DNA of 64,000 nt from Pyxidicoccus fallax (GCF_012933655.1 NZ_JABBJJ010000009.1:1-64000), one strand, 5' to 3'. Shown: positions 17,942 to 27,093, counted from the stretch's first letter. Program-made: numbers and translations. The notes: generated by a model from the letters alone, not told the origin.

Positions 17942-19876
17942 ATGAGAACGTTCCTCTACCGCGCCCTCACGGCGCTGATGCTGACGTTGACTGCCCTGGC
18001 CACGGTGCCGGCCTCCGCCCAGACGGACTCGGGTGTGAAGGGGCCCGTGCCTCCGGGGCTTCCCAATCGACTGCTCATCGGTCTCTTCGAGGAGGCCGGA
18101 CAGAACTGGATGCGAGACAGCGGCGTGCCCTGGGACGTGCGCTATCGCTACTTCACCAAGGGCTGGGTGGACAACTGGGGCTGGGGCCAGCGCGATGGGA
18201 GCTGGGGCGCGACCTTCATGCAGGAGTCGAAGACCCAGGGCTTCATCCCGGCCCCCGTCTTCTACCAGCTCTTCGGAGAGCCCGGCGGTGGCGAGGGCGA
18301 GTCGCTCGCGAAGGTGGGCAACGCGACGACGATGAAGAGCTACTTCAGCGACTTCAAGGTGCTGATGCAGCGCGCGAAGGAGTACGGCCAGCCCGTGCTC
18401 GTGCTCATCGAGCCGGACGCCATCGGCTTCCTCCAGCAACAGACGAACTCCACCCCGGGTACGTACGCCGCGGTAGCGGCCACCGGCCTGCCGGAGCTGG
18501 CGGGCCTGCCGAACACCGTCGCCGGCTGGAGCCTGGCCTTCCTCCAGATGCGCAAGGCCGTGGGCGCGAACAACGTCATCCTCGGCATCCACGTGTCGGC
18601 GTGGGCCAGCGGCAAGGACATCTCCGCCTTCTCGGTGACAGACCCGCTGGGGCCCGAGGTGGACAAGGTCGTCAACTTCCTCAAGCCCGCGGGCGTGGCG
18701 GCCAACGTCACCGGCACCACCTACGACGTGCTGGTGGGTGACCCGCTCGACCGTGACGCGGACTTCTACCGGCTGACGCGCGGCGAGGACCGCTGGTGGA
18801 ACATGGACGACAACGCGTCCATCTCCACAAAGTCCTTCAACCGCTACGCGGAGTGGCTGCGGTTGATGAACGTCGGCACCGGCAAGCGCTGGGTGCTGTG
18901 GCAGATTCCGCTGGGCAACGCCAACCACCGCAATATCCACAACGATGGCTCCGCGAGCGCGGGCTACAAAGACAACCGGCCGGAGTACTTCTTCGGGTCG
19001 CAGGGAGACCTGCACCGGAGGAAGTTCGCCAACTCGGGCGTCATCGCGCTCCTCTTCGGCGCGGGCGCTGGCGGGCAGAGTTCCTACCAGAATGACCTCG
19101 CCAGCGATGGCCAGCCGTACATTCGCAACCGTGCCGGGGCCTTTCTGCGCGCCGGTGGCCTCACGCTGCCCGCCGCGGGCACCACCCTGCCCCTTCCGGG
19201 TAGCGGCGGGACGGATGGCGGCACCGGTGGCACCGATGCGGGGACGGACGCGGGGACCCGGGATGGCGGCGTCGATGCCGGCACGGACGCAGGGACGAGG
19301 GATGGCGGTGTCGACGCAGGGACTCGCGATGGCGGCGTCGATGCGGGCACGCGGGATGGCGGCGTCGACGCCGGTACCGACGGCGGAACTCGGGGCCCGG
19401 ACGCGGGCACGGATGGCGGCACCGGCGGCGGCACGACGCGTGGCTACGGGTTCGAGTCCAGCACCGAGGGCTGGGTCGCCTCCGGGAGTGCCATCAAGGC
19501 GGTGAGCACCTCCACCACGCGGGCCTACGCGGGCACGCGTTCGCTCGCGGTGTCCTTCAGCGGCACGTCCGGCACCGGCATGGCCGTCGTTTCCAATGCC
19601 CCCGTACCGCGCGGCGCGACGGTGACCTTCCGCATCTGGATTCCCTCCGGTAGCAGCATCACCTCCATCCAGCCCTATGGCCTCGAAGGCGCGACGGCCA
19701 GCTGGCGCTTCACGGGACGCTGGACCGCCATCGGCAGCCTGACGCCCAACGCCTGGAACACGGTGACGGTGACGCTACCGTCCGCGAGCACCTCGCCGCT
19801 GTACCAACTGGGCGTGGAGCTCACCACCAGCGGAACCTGGACGGGCACGGTCTACGTCGACGGCATCTCCTGGTAG
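17942..19876 (+). CDS. Secreted glycosidase-like protein with Asp/Gly linker and C-terminal carbohydrate-binding-like domain
   Basis: The 644-residue protein has a signal peptide (MLTLTALATVPASAQ) and an N-terminal domain (about residues 35-415) with barrel-like strands and many Trp. VLVLIEPDAIG matches the GH6 signature 2 pattern, with WVLWQIPLGNANH near the domain end, but the other GH6 signature is not seen, so the family is open. A low-complexity linker (about 420-500) repeats DAGTRDGGV-type units. The last 145 residues (GYGFESSTEGWVASGSAI ... GTWTGTVYVDGISW) look like a beta-sandwich carbohydrate-binding module. Probably degrades a polysaccharide outside the cell. Confidence 0.78.
   Translation: MRTFLYRALTALMLTLTALATVPASAQTDSGVKGPVPPGLPNRLLIGLFEEAGQNWMRDSGVPWDVRYRYFTKGWVDNWGWGQRDGSWGATFMQESKTQGFIPAPVFYQLFGEPGGGEGESLAKVGNATTMKSYFSDFKVLMQRAKEYGQPVLVLIEPDAIGFLQQQTNSTPGTYAAVAATGLPELAGLPNTVAGWSLAFLQMRKAVGANNVILGIHVSAWASGKDISAFSVTDPLGPEVDKVVNFLKPAGVAANVTGTTYDVLVGDPLDRDADFYRLTRGEDRWWNMDDNASISTKSFNRYAEWLRLMNVGTGKRWVLWQIPLGNANHRNIHNDGSASAGYKDNRPEYFFGSQGDLHRRKFANSGVIALLFGAGAGGQSSYQNDLASDGQPYIRNRAGAFLRAGGLTLPAAGTTLPLPGSGGTDGGTGGTDAGTDAGTRDGGVDAGTDAGTRDGGVDAGTRDGGVDAGTRDGGVDAGTDGGTRGPDAGTDGGTGGGTTRGYGFESSTEGWVASGSAIKAVSTSTTRAYAGTRSLAVSFSGTSGTGMAVVSNAPVPRGATVTFRIWIPSGSSITSIQPYGLEGATASWRFTGRWTAIGSLTPNAWNTVTVTLPSASTSPLYQLGVELTTSGTWTGTVYVDGISW
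19213..19430 (+). repeat. Imperfect tandem repeats encoding the DAGT/DGGV linker
   Basis: Units of 18-36 bp such as GGGACGCGGGATGGCGGCGT variants repeat through the linker of the preceding gene. They encode acidic Gly/Asp/Thr repeats typical of secreted myxobacterial enzymes and are likely to vary in copy number. Confidence 0.8.
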
Positions 19877-20231
19877 TCCGGCCGGGGGCGCGCTCCCCTG
19901 AATCAGGACATGGATGCGTCCTGCAGCGGAGCGGGCCCGCCCTGCACAGTAGGAGGGGCCTGCTGGCCCCGGCCCGCTTCCGTCGGAATGGAATCTCCAT
20001 TCCGCGTGGGCCCCGCCGGCTCCCGGCCCACCATCCGGAACGGAATCTCCATTCCGGGCGGGACTGTCAGCACGGGCCGTCTCCAGGCCCACGATTCCAT
20101 GCGAGGCCCTGCATGTACGTACGGGCCTCGCGGGACGACTCCCATCGGTGACGCGGTGACAGTTCCGGCGGGGCGTGGTGTTCCACGCTCCGACGCCGGA
20201 ACCCGCCGGCCCGGACCTGGGAGTCGAGAGC
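19877..20231. other. Gene-free 355-bp interval with twin hairpins
   Basis: No credible gene. The only structure I see is the pair of near-identical hairpins listed separately, plus ordinary upstream sequence of the DUF2807 gene. Confidence 0.7.
19984..20057. repeat. Two near-identical hairpins 31 bp apart
   Basis: The first (19984-20004) is a perfect 9-bp stem CGGAATGGA/TCCATTCCG with loop ATC. The second (20035-20057) is CCGGAACGGA/TCCATTCCGG with the same ATC loop and one mismatch. Both sit in the gap between the glycosidase-like gene and the DUF2807 gene. A dyad operator or dispersed repeat is possible. Confidence 0.65.
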
Positions 20232-20978
20232 ATGGATGCGAAGCACCGCGCGCGCTGGTTGGGCATGTCCCTCCTCGTGGGGTTGCTCACGGGCTGTGGC
20301 CCTCAGCTGAAGGGAAGCGGCAACGTCATCGACGAGGACCGGCAGACGCCAGACTTCGCGGCCGTCGAGGTCGATGACGGCATCCAGGCCATCATCGTCG
20401 TGGACCCCACGCAGCCCCGGAAGGTGCGCATCATCGGCGACGACAACCTCGTGGAGCGGGTGCGCACGGAGGTTCGCACCGGGAATGGCACCACCCTGCG
20501 GGTCCACCTCCCCACGGATGACGCGGACGACTGGTCCTCGGACACGCCCCTGCGCGCGGAGGTGACGCTGCCCGAGCTGACGGCGCTCGTGGCCTCGGGA
20601 GCCAGTTCCGTGGAGCTGAGCGGCGCCATCACCTCCGACGCCTTCTCGCTCGAGGCCAGCGGAGCCTCCCGTATCCGGGCCGACGGGCTCGAGACGCAGG
20701 AGCTCACGCTGGTCCTCAGCGGCGCCTCCGAGGCGACCGCGCGGGGGTATGCCCACCGGGTGACGAACACGCTCTCGGGGGCGAGCCAGTTCCGCGCGCG
20801 TCAGCTCACCTCCCGCGAGGCCTCGCTGGTCGTGAGTGGCGGCAGCACGGCCGAGCTTCAGGTCTCGGACCTCCTCCTGAAAGTCACGGCATCGGGCGGC
20901 AGCGATGTCACCATCCTCGGCCGGCCCATCGTGCGCTCCCAGGAGCTCAGCGGTGGCGCGTCGCTGCGCTTCGAGTAG
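20232..20978 (+). CDS. DUF2807 (GIN-domain) lipoprotein
   Basis: The 248-residue protein has a lipoprotein signal (LLVGLLTGCG, Cys near residue 20) and a DUF2807/GIN domain: GSGNVIDEDRQTPDF, AVEVDDGIQAIIV, DNLVERVRTEV, then beta-helix-like repeats with GASSVELSG, GASRIRADG, GASEATARG, GASQFRARQ, GGSTAELQV and GGSDVTILG. Each repeat is a rung of a right-handed beta fold. Function of the family is unknown; often at the cell surface. The ATG at 20232 precedes the lipobox at the correct distance and has GAGAG upstream. Confidence 0.9.
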   Translation: MDAKHRARWLGMSLLVGLLTGCGPQLKGSGNVIDEDRQTPDFAAVEVDDGIQAIIVVDPTQPRKVRIIGDDNLVERVRTEVRTGNGTTLRVHLPTDDADDWSSDTPLRAEVTLPELTALVASGASSVELSGAITSDAFSLEASGASRIRADGLETQELTLVLSGASEATARGYAHRVTNTLSGASQFRARQLTSREASLVVSGGSTAELQVSDLLLKVTASGGSDVTILGRPIVRSQELSGGASLRFE

Positions 20979-20981
20979 TCC

Positions 20982-21599
20982 TCAGCGCTCCGCGAGCGCC
21001 TCGTACACGGCCACGCACGCCGCGGCCACCGATAGTCCGGCCAGCCAGCCTCCGGCCACGTCGGTGAACCAGTGGCGGTCTCCCGGGAGCTGGATGAACC
21101 CGAACACGAGCGGCACCGCGAGCGCCACCGGGGCCGCGACCTGGGGCCGCACCAGTCCCTCGCGCGACAGCACGTAGGCCGCGGTGAGCGACAGCGCGGT
21201 GGGCTGCAGGGTGTGGCCGCTCGGGAAGCTGGGCTCCTCCGGGTCATTGCGTCTCGGCGGTGGCGGCCGGGATGGGAGCCACGCCTCGGAGCCCTCGGCC
21301 ACGGCGGCGGCCAGCACCGACGCGAGCGCCACCGGCACTCCGGCGACCCATCCCCGCACCCGCGCCAGCAGCGCGGAAGCCGCGACGGCGCTCGGCACCA
21401 GCACGTACCACTTGCCGGGACGCTTCAGGTACTTGTGCGCCTCCTGCACCGTGCCGTTGGTGCTTTCGAGCACCTCGTCGCGCGCCTTTTCATCCACGGG
21501 ATTGTCGGGACGGCGATGAACGACGCGGGCCAGCGCGGCGAAGGCGAGCCCGGTGCCGGTGGCCAGAGCGGTGGGAATGAGAGGTGTCGGACGTGTCAT
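20982..21599 (-). CDS. PAP2-superfamily membrane phosphatase
   Basis: The 205-residue protein has several membrane segments and the acid-phosphatase core: FPSGHTLQ (PSGH motif) and GDRHWFTDVAGGWLAG (third motif with His and Asp). The first motif is only suggested by SRPPPPRR. Such enzymes remove phosphate from lipid phosphates such as phosphatidate or undecaprenyl pyrophosphate. Convergent with the DUF2807 gene and 105 bp upstream of the LysR gene stop, on the same strand as it. Confidence 0.88.
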   Translation of the reverse strand: MTRPTPLIPTALATGTGLAFAALARVVHRRPDNPVDEKARDEVLESTNGTVQEAHKYLKRPGKWYVLVPSAVAASALLARVRGWVAGVPVALASVLAAAVAEGSEAWLPSRPPPPRRNDPEEPSFPSGHTLQPTALSLTAAYVLSREGLVRPQVAAPVALAVPLVFGFIQLPGDRHWFTDVAGGWLAGLSVAAACVAVYEALAER

Positions 21600-21704
21600 G
21601 GGCAGCCCTCAAGATGGGGACGCCTCCGCTCGGGCGCACGACGGCCCCCGCGCCCGCCACCGCGAACCCAGGACGCCGCCGAGCCGCTCCCCTGCCCGCT
21701 CGCC

Positions 21705-22643
21705 CTATCGTCTTCGAGGCGGACGCGAGGTGGCCTCGGACATCCGCCGCGCCGCGTCCTCCCGGGCCACGTCCACGAATGCGCGGAGCGCGGGGGAGAC
21801 CTGCGCGCGGCTGGGGAAGTAGAGGAAGAAGCCCGACACCAGGGCCGCGAAGGGCTCCAACACCACGCGCAGTGTGCTTCGCCGTATCGCGTCCTCCACG
21901 AGCGGCTCGAAGGCATACGCGAGCCCCATGCCGGCCTCGGCCATCGTGTAAAGCAAGTCGATGTCATTGGTGATGATGGGCCCACGCACCGGGAGGCGCC
22001 AGCTCTGCTGGCCCTGCTCCAGCTCCCACTGGTAGAGCCCGCCCGTCGTCCGCGAGCGGATGCCGATGCAGTCGTGCGCCAGCAGGTCCTTCGGCTTCTC
22101 CGGCGTGCCCCGTCGCTCAAGGTACGCGGGGGAGCCCACCACGACGAACCGGCACGGACCGAATACCCGCACCTGCACCATGTCGCGCTCGATGGACTCA
22201 TCCATGCGGATGCCCGCGTCGAAGCCCTCGGCCACGATGTCCACGAACCCGTCCTCGACGTTGACCTCCACCTCCAGCTTCGGGTGAAGCGCCAGCAGCC
22301 GGGGCAGCAGGGGCTTGATGATGAAGGGCACGGCGATGGTCGGCACCGTCAGCCGGACCCGGCCCGTTACCTCGCCCGGTTGCGCCGAGGCCGTCTTCAG
22401 CGCCTCGACCGCCTGGTCCACCGCCGGCCCTGCGTTCTCCAGCAGGCGGCGCCCGGCGTCCGTCAGCGACACACTGCGAGAGGTGCGGGTGAGCAGGGCG
22501 ACTCCCAGGCGCTCCTCGAGCTGACGGACGGACTGGCTCAGCGCCGAGGCGGAGATGCCCAGCTCGACCGCCGCCGCCGTGAAGCTGCGCCGGCGGGCCA
22601 CCGCGAGGAAGGCGTTCAGGGCATTCAGCGGGATATTGGCCAT
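21705..22643 (-). CDS. LysR-family transcriptional regulator
   Basis: The 312-residue regulator has a winged HTH at residues about 5-62 (FLAVARRRSFTAAAVELGIS, ALSQSVRQLEERLGV) and a LysR substrate-binding domain (VRLTVPTIAVPFIIKPLLP onward). It is divergent from the zinc alcohol dehydrogenase gene with 96 bp between, so it very likely regulates that gene and itself. The subgroup resembles regulators that control oxidoreductases. Confidence 0.94.
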   Translation of the reverse strand: MANIPLNALNAFLAVARRRSFTAAAVELGISASALSQSVRQLEERLGVALLTRTSRSVSLTDAGRRLLENAGPAVDQAVEALKTASAQPGEVTGRVRLTVPTIAVPFIIKPLLPRLLALHPKLEVEVNVEDGFVDIVAEGFDAGIRMDESIERDMVQVRVFGPCRFVVVGSPAYLERRGTPEKPKDLLAHDCIGIRSRTTGGLYQWELEQGQQSWRLPVRGPIITNDIDLLYTMAEAGMGLAYAFEPLVEDAIRRSTLRVVLEPFAALVSGFFLYFPSRAQVSPALRAFVDVAREDAARRMSEATSRPPRRR

Positions 22644-22739
22644 CGTGAAGAATTCCTTAAAGACCCATCCACATCCTGCCAGTTTCGAAACAAGAAGGTG
22701 GCGCGCATATCTCCTCCTCGTTCACCCCTGGAGAACACG
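22644..22739. promoter_or_regulatory. Divergent promoter region, LysR / alcohol dehydrogenase
   Basis: The 96-bp space between two start codons is locally AT-richer than its surroundings (GAAGAATTCCTTAAAG, CAGTTTCGAAACAAG). TTTCGAAA is a perfect 8-bp palindrome and could be part of a regulator site. The ribosome site CTGGAG precedes the dehydrogenase ATG. Confidence 0.5.
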
Positions 22740-23801
22740 ATGCTCAAGACTCACGCCTATGCCGCCGCCTCCGTTGGAGCGCCGCTGGCCCCCTTCACCT
22801 TCGAGCAGCGCGACGTCGGCCCTCACGACGTGCTCATCGACATCCTCTACTGTGGCGTCTGCCACTCCGACATCCACCAGGCCCGCGACGAGTGGGGCGG
22901 AGCCATCTTCCCCATGGTCCCCGGCCACGAAATCGTCGGCCGCATCACGCGCGTCGGCGCCCACGTCACGAAGTTCAAGGTGGGCGACATGGCCGGCGTC
23001 GGCTGCATGGTGGACTCCTGCCGCGAGTGCGCGCCGTGCCGCGAGGACATGGAGCAGTGCTGCGAGAAGGGCATGGCGGGCACCTACAACAGCACGCTGA
23101 TGGACCGGAAGACGCCGACCTACGGCGGCTACTCCACCCAGCTCGTCGTCACCGAGCGCTTCGCGCTGAAGGTCCCCGAGGGCCTGGACCCCGCCGCCGC
23201 GGCGCCGCTGCTGTGCGCCGGCATCACCACCTACTCCCCGCTGCGCCAGTGGAACTGCAAGGCGGGTGACCGCGTGGCGGTGGTGGGCCTGGGCGGGCTC
23301 GGCCACATGGCGGTGAAGCTCGCCGCGTCCATGGGCGCCGAGGTGACGGTGCTCAGCACCTCGCGCGACAAGGAGGCCGATGCCCGCCGCCTGGGCGCCA
23401 AGGGCTTCGAGGTGACCAAGGAAGAGGGAATCTTCGACAAGCTGGCCGGCCGCTTCGACCTCATCATCGACACCATCTCCGCGCCGCACGACTACAACCA
23501 GTACCTGAAGACGCTGCGCCCCCGCGGCACCATGGTCCTCCTCGGCGTCCCGCCGAAGCCGACGTCCGTGGCCGCCTTCTCCCTCATCGGCGGCAACAAG
23601 CGGCTGGTCGGCTCGATGATTGGCGGCATCGCCGAGACGCAGGAGATGCTCGACTACTGCGCCAGCAAGGGCGTCGTCTCCGACATCGAGGTCATCCCCG
23701 TCCAGCAGATCAACGAGGCCTACGAGCGAATGATGAAGGGCGATGTGCGCTACCGCTTCGTCATCGACATCGCGTCCCTCAAGAGCGCCGCCGCGCGCTA
23801 A
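22740..23801 (+). CDS. Zinc-dependent alcohol dehydrogenase (YahK/CAD type)
   Basis: NAD(P)-dependent reduction of aldehydes, medium-chain family, 353 residues. Catalytic zinc ligands are in GVCHSD (Cys) and PGHEIVG (His-Glu). The structural zinc site is the four-cysteine run CRECAPCREDMEQC. The cofactor fold is VAVVGLGGLGHMAVK, and STSRDKEADA after it suggests NADP preference. YahK-like enzymes reduce a broad range of aldehydes. Expression is likely controlled by the divergent LysR gene. Confidence 0.95.
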   Translation: MLKTHAYAAASVGAPLAPFTFEQRDVGPHDVLIDILYCGVCHSDIHQARDEWGGAIFPMVPGHEIVGRITRVGAHVTKFKVGDMAGVGCMVDSCRECAPCREDMEQCCEKGMAGTYNSTLMDRKTPTYGGYSTQLVVTERFALKVPEGLDPAAAAPLLCAGITTYSPLRQWNCKAGDRVAVVGLGGLGHMAVKLAASMGAEVTVLSTSRDKEADARRLGAKGFEVTKEEGIFDKLAGRFDLIIDTISAPHDYNQYLKTLRPRGTMVLLGVPPKPTSVAAFSLIGGNKRLVGSMIGGIAETQEMLDYCASKGVVSDIEVIPVQQINEAYERMMKGDVRYRFVIDIASLKSAAAR

Positions 23802-23804
23802 GAG

Positions 23805-23834
23805 GGTCAATCCTGACAGATGGGTCTTTCCTGA
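23805..23834 (+). repeat. 12-bp direct repeat with 18-bp period
   Basis: GGTCAATCCTGA (23805-23816) and GGTCTTTCCTGA (23823-23834) differ at two positions and are 6 bp apart, just after the dehydrogenase stop and 115 bp before the phosphoesterase start. A regulator site is possible. Confidence 0.35.
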
Positions 23835-23948
23835 TTTCTCAGCCGATGGTATCTGCGCCGGGTAACACCGCTTTACCTGAGAAAACGGTCAGACACGACA
23901 TGGGGCTCCCCCGGGCCCCGTGTCGCTCCATCCTGGAAGGAATCCCCC

Positions 23949-25409
23949 TTGAAGACCCTGCGTTTCGTCGCATCCCTGGTGCTTGCGGGAGGGCTCGCCG
24001 CGTGTGGCGGCAGCCCCTCGGACGCGTCCATCGAGACCGCCGAGCTCGCCACCGTGGAGGCGGCGCTCGACTGCGCGGCCATGAGCAAGCCGGTGTACCA
24101 CCGCATCCGGCCGACCTCGGGCGACAGCCTCTACACCACCAATTCGAACGAGGCGGCCAACGCGGCCACCACCTACGGCTACACCGATGACCGCGGCGTG
24201 GCCTTCCGCGCCGCCACGGCCACCGGCACGGGGCTGTCCCCCGTCTACCGCATCTACAGCCCGAGCCGCGGCGAGCACTTCTGGACCATCGACCTGGCGG
24301 AGAAGCAGGACCTCGTCACCAACGGGGGCTTCACCACCGACGAGGGCATCGGCTTCTACGCGTCCAAGACGGCGGACCCGTGCCTCGTCCCCGTCTACCG
24401 CTACTCCAACACGACGCTGCGCAAGCACCGCTTCGCCATCACCGCGGCCGAGCGCGGCAGCCTGAGCGCCGCGGGCTGGACGGACGAGGGCATCAAGCTC
24501 TACGCCGCGCCCGTCACGACCGCGCCCGTGGACACGAAGTTCACCTTCGTCGTCATCCCGGACACGCAGAACGAGGTGGTCAGCAACTCCACGCTCATCG
24601 ACCACCGGATGCAGTGGCTCGTGAACAACCGCGAGGCGCTCGACATCCGCTTCGTCATGCAGACCGGTGACCTGATGAACTGGGACACGCCGGACCACAT
24701 CCAGTACGTGCGCGCCAGCAACGCCCTGCAGAAGCTGGACGCGGCCGGAATGCCCTACGCGCTCGCCATCGGCAACCACGACACGGCGGCCACGTGCACC
24801 GGCGGCGGCGCCTGCCCGGGCAACGTGAACACCAACCTGCGCAACACCACCACGTTCAACACCTACTTCCCGACGACGCGGTTCCCGTCGCTGCACGGCG
24901 TGTACGAGGCGGGGAAGGTCGACAACGCGTACCACACGTTCACCGCGGGCGGCCTGAACTGGCTGGTGCTCAGCATCGAGCTGTGGGCCCGCACGGGCGC
25001 GGTGGCCTGGGCGAAGTCCGTCCTGGCGGCGCACCCGAACCACAACGTCATCGTCATCACCCACTCGCACTTGAACAGCAGCAGCAACATCGAGCAGGGC
25101 AACGGCGGCTACGGCAACAACAGCCCGCAGTACGTCTTCGACAACGCGCTCAAGCTGTACCCCAACGTGCGGTTCATCTTCTCCGGCCACGTGGGCTCTC
25201 ACGGCTACCGGAAGACCACCGGCGCGCAGGGCAATGAAATCCACCAGATCCTGACGACCTACCACGACTCCGCGAACAACCCGACGCGGCTCATCGAGGT
25301 CGACACGGCCGCCAACACCTTCTCCACGCGCGTGTACATGCCCTACACGAACACGGAGAAGACGGACGGCTCGAAGTTCACTGTCAGCAACGTGTCCTGG
25401 GTTCGCTGA
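23949..25409 (+). CDS. Calcineurin-like phosphoesterase lipoprotein with DUF5648-like repeats
   Basis: The 486-residue lipoprotein (signal LVLAGGLAACGG) starts at a TTG with GGAAGGA 7 nt upstream. Residues about 45-190 hold three PVYR...HFWT/HRF-type repeats (PVYHRIRPTSGDSLYTT, PVYRIYSPSRGEHFWT, PVYRYSNTTLRKHRFAI), as in DUF5648. The phosphoesterase domain follows with IPDTQN, MQTGDLMNW, AIGNHDT, VITHSHL and FSGHVGSHG, which supply the two-metal ligands. Probably a surface-exposed phosphatase or phosphodiesterase. Most His/Asp motifs are intact, so it is likely active. Confidence 0.92.
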   Translation: MKTLRFVASLVLAGGLAACGGSPSDASIETAELATVEAALDCAAMSKPVYHRIRPTSGDSLYTTNSNEAANAATTYGYTDDRGVAFRAATATGTGLSPVYRIYSPSRGEHFWTIDLAEKQDLVTNGGFTTDEGIGFYASKTADPCLVPVYRYSNTTLRKHRFAITAAERGSLSAAGWTDEGIKLYAAPVTTAPVDTKFTFVVIPDTQNEVVSNSTLIDHRMQWLVNNREALDIRFVMQTGDLMNWDTPDHIQYVRASNALQKLDAAGMPYALAIGNHDTAATCTGGGACPGNVNTNLRNTTTFNTYFPTTRFPSLHGVYEAGKVDNAYHTFTAGGLNWLVLSIELWARTGAVAWAKSVLAAHPNHNVIVITHSHLNSSSNIEQGNGGYGNNSPQYVFDNALKLYPNVRFIFSGHVGSHGYRKTTGAQGNEIHQILTTYHDSANNPTRLIEVDTAANTFSTRVYMPYTNTEKTDGSKFTVSNVSWVR

Positions 25410-25461
25410 GCCCGCTCGGCCCGTGCAACCGGGGCGGGATTTGCCGTAGGGTGAGCCCGCC

Positions 25462-26577
25462 GTGGCACCCTCTCCTTCCCGCTCCGTCTCTCCCGTCTCG
25501 CAGGACCGCGTGCGCGCCATCGACTGGCTGCGCGGCATCGCGGTTCTCTTCATGATCCAGACCCACGCGCTGGCCCTGCTCACACCGGAGCTGCGCAAGA
25601 GCGTGTGGGTCGGTCGCCTGCTGAAGGTGGACGGGCTGGTGGCCCCGGCCTTCATCTTCTCCGCGGGCTTCGCCACGGCGCTGCTGATGGTGCGCAGCGC
25701 CGCCGCCGGCGTCCTGCCCGAGCGCGTGAGCCGCAACCTCCGCCGCGCGGGCGAGGTGCTCGCGGTGGCCACGCTCGTCAACTGGGCGTGGTTCCCGCTG
25801 CTGCGCGAGCCGGTTTGGATTCTGCGGATGGACATCCTCCAGTGCGTGGGCGTGTGCCTGCTCATCGTGCTGCCGGTGGCCGCCGCGCTGGCGTCGCGCC
25901 CGCGCGTGCTGGCCTCGGTGGCGTTCGTGCTGGCAATGGCCGTCTTCGCGGTGGCGCCGCTGGGCGAGCTGGTGACGGGGCCGTGGGCCACGCTGACGAA
26001 CAAGTCCTCCTTCGCGCCCTTCCCGCTGTTGCCGTGGCTGGGCTTCGCGTGGCTCGGTGCCTTCTGCGGGACGATGGCGGGCGCGTGGGGACGGGCCGGG
26101 CTCGCTCGGGCCCTGGTGGGGCTGATGGCCCTGGGCTTCGCGGGGATGCTGGCCGCGGACTTCCTCTACGGCCTGTACCCGTCGCACCGCTTCTTCGTCG
26201 CCAACCCGTCGAACTCGGCGACGCGGTTCGCGTGGGTCTGCACCGTGCTGCTGGGCTTGCTGTGGCTGGAGGGGCGCGTCCCCGTGGGCGCGGCGCCGTC
26301 CCGGGCGAGGCGGTTCATCGAGGTGTTCGGCACGTCGTCGCTGTCCGCCTACTTCTTCCACGAGATGCTGCTGTTCTACCAGACGGGCGGTGTCTTCTCG
26401 TTCCAGCGCTTCTGGGGGGACCGAAGCGGGTGGCTCCAGTTCGGGGTGCTGCTCGCCGCGCTCATCGTCCTCACGTGGCTGCTGTGCATCCTCACCGACC
26501 GCGTGGAGCGCGTGGTGCGGCCCGCGCTCCGAGCGGCAATGGAGCGCGTCCGGCCCGGGCGCCGTGTCCTCACATAG
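25462..26577 (+). CDS. Acyltransferase-like multi-spanning membrane protein (HGSNAT/DUF1624 type)
   Basis: The 371-residue protein starts with RVRAIDWLRGIAVLFMIQTHA, the typical first helix of membrane acyltransferases of the heparan-alpha-glucosaminide N-acetyltransferase/DUF1624 group, with a conserved His after the helix. About ten hydrophobic segments follow. These proteins transfer acetyl groups to sugars or other extracytoplasmic acceptors; the substrate is unknown. The GTG start at 25462 has only a weak ribosome site. A paralogue-like protein lies at 30647. Confidence 0.85.
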   Translation: MAPSPSRSVSPVSQDRVRAIDWLRGIAVLFMIQTHALALLTPELRKSVWVGRLLKVDGLVAPAFIFSAGFATALLMVRSAAAGVLPERVSRNLRRAGEVLAVATLVNWAWFPLLREPVWILRMDILQCVGVCLLIVLPVAAALASRPRVLASVAFVLAMAVFAVAPLGELVTGPWATLTNKSSFAPFPLLPWLGFAWLGAFCGTMAGAWGRAGLARALVGLMALGFAGMLAADFLYGLYPSHRFFVANPSNSATRFAWVCTVLLGLLWLEGRVPVGAAPSRARRFIEVFGTSSLSAYFFHEMLLFYQTGGVFSFQRFWGDRSGWLQFGVLLAALIVLTWLLCILTDRVERVVRPALRAAMERVRPGRRVLT

Positions 26578-26585
26578 CGGCGCCC

Positions 26586-26603
26586 CCTGCCCCGCGGGGC
26601 AGG
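26586..26603. terminator. Palindromic hairpin between convergent genes
   Basis: The perfect 18-bp palindrome CCTGCCCCG/CGGGGCAGG lies between the acyltransferase stop (26577) and the convergent VOC stop (26605). A likely bidirectional terminator; no U-run. Confidence 0.5.
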
Positions 26604-26604
26604 C

Positions 26605-27093
26605 TCAGTGCCCGCCAGCCGACAGTTTGTCGAACGCGGCGATGACCTCCGGAGGCGCCTGCACCAGCTCGATGAGCACGCCCTCGCCGCTGAAGGGAAA
26701 CTGCTCGTTGCCCTTGGGGTGCACGAAGCAGATGTCGAAGCCCGCGGCGCCCTTGCGGATGCCGCCCGGGGCGAAGCGCAGCCCCTGCCCCTCCAGCCAC
26801 TTCACCGCGCCGGGCAGGTCATCCACCCACAGGCCCACGTGGTTGAGCGGCGTCTCGTGCACGCGCGGCTTGCCCTCGGGGTTGATGGGCTGCATCAGGT
26901 CCACCTCCACCTTGAAGGGGCCGGCGCCGGCGACGACGATGTCCTCGTCCACGTTCTCCCGCTCGCTGCGGTAGGTGCCGTGGGGCGTCAGCCCCAGCAG
27001 GTCCACCCAGAGCTTGCGGAGCGGGCCCTTGTCGGCGCCGCCAATGGCGATCTGCTGCACTCCCAGGATGCGGAACGGTCTCGCGGTCTGCAT
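26605..27093 (-). CDS. VOC-family (glyoxalase fold) protein
   Basis: The 162-residue protein has two beta-alpha-beta-beta-beta halves: [20 protein letters not shown] with [10 protein letters not shown], and [20 protein letters not shown] with [10 protein letters not shown]. Metal-ligand positions would be Gln/His near QQIAI, Glu in KVEVD, His in NHVGL and Glu in LIELV. It resembles lactoylglutathione lyase and methylmalonyl-CoA epimerase but I cannot choose. The ATG at 27093 removes an upstream extension into the promoter of the divergent VWA gene. Confidence 0.85.
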   Translation of the reverse strand: MQTARPFRILGVQQIAIGGADKGPLRKLWVDLLGLTPHGTYRSERENVDEDIVVAGAGPFKVEVDLMQPINPEGKPRVHETPLNHVGLWVDDLPGAVKWLEGQGLRFAPGGIRKGAAGFDICFVHPKGNEQFPFSGEGVLIELVQAPPEVIAAFDKLSAGGH

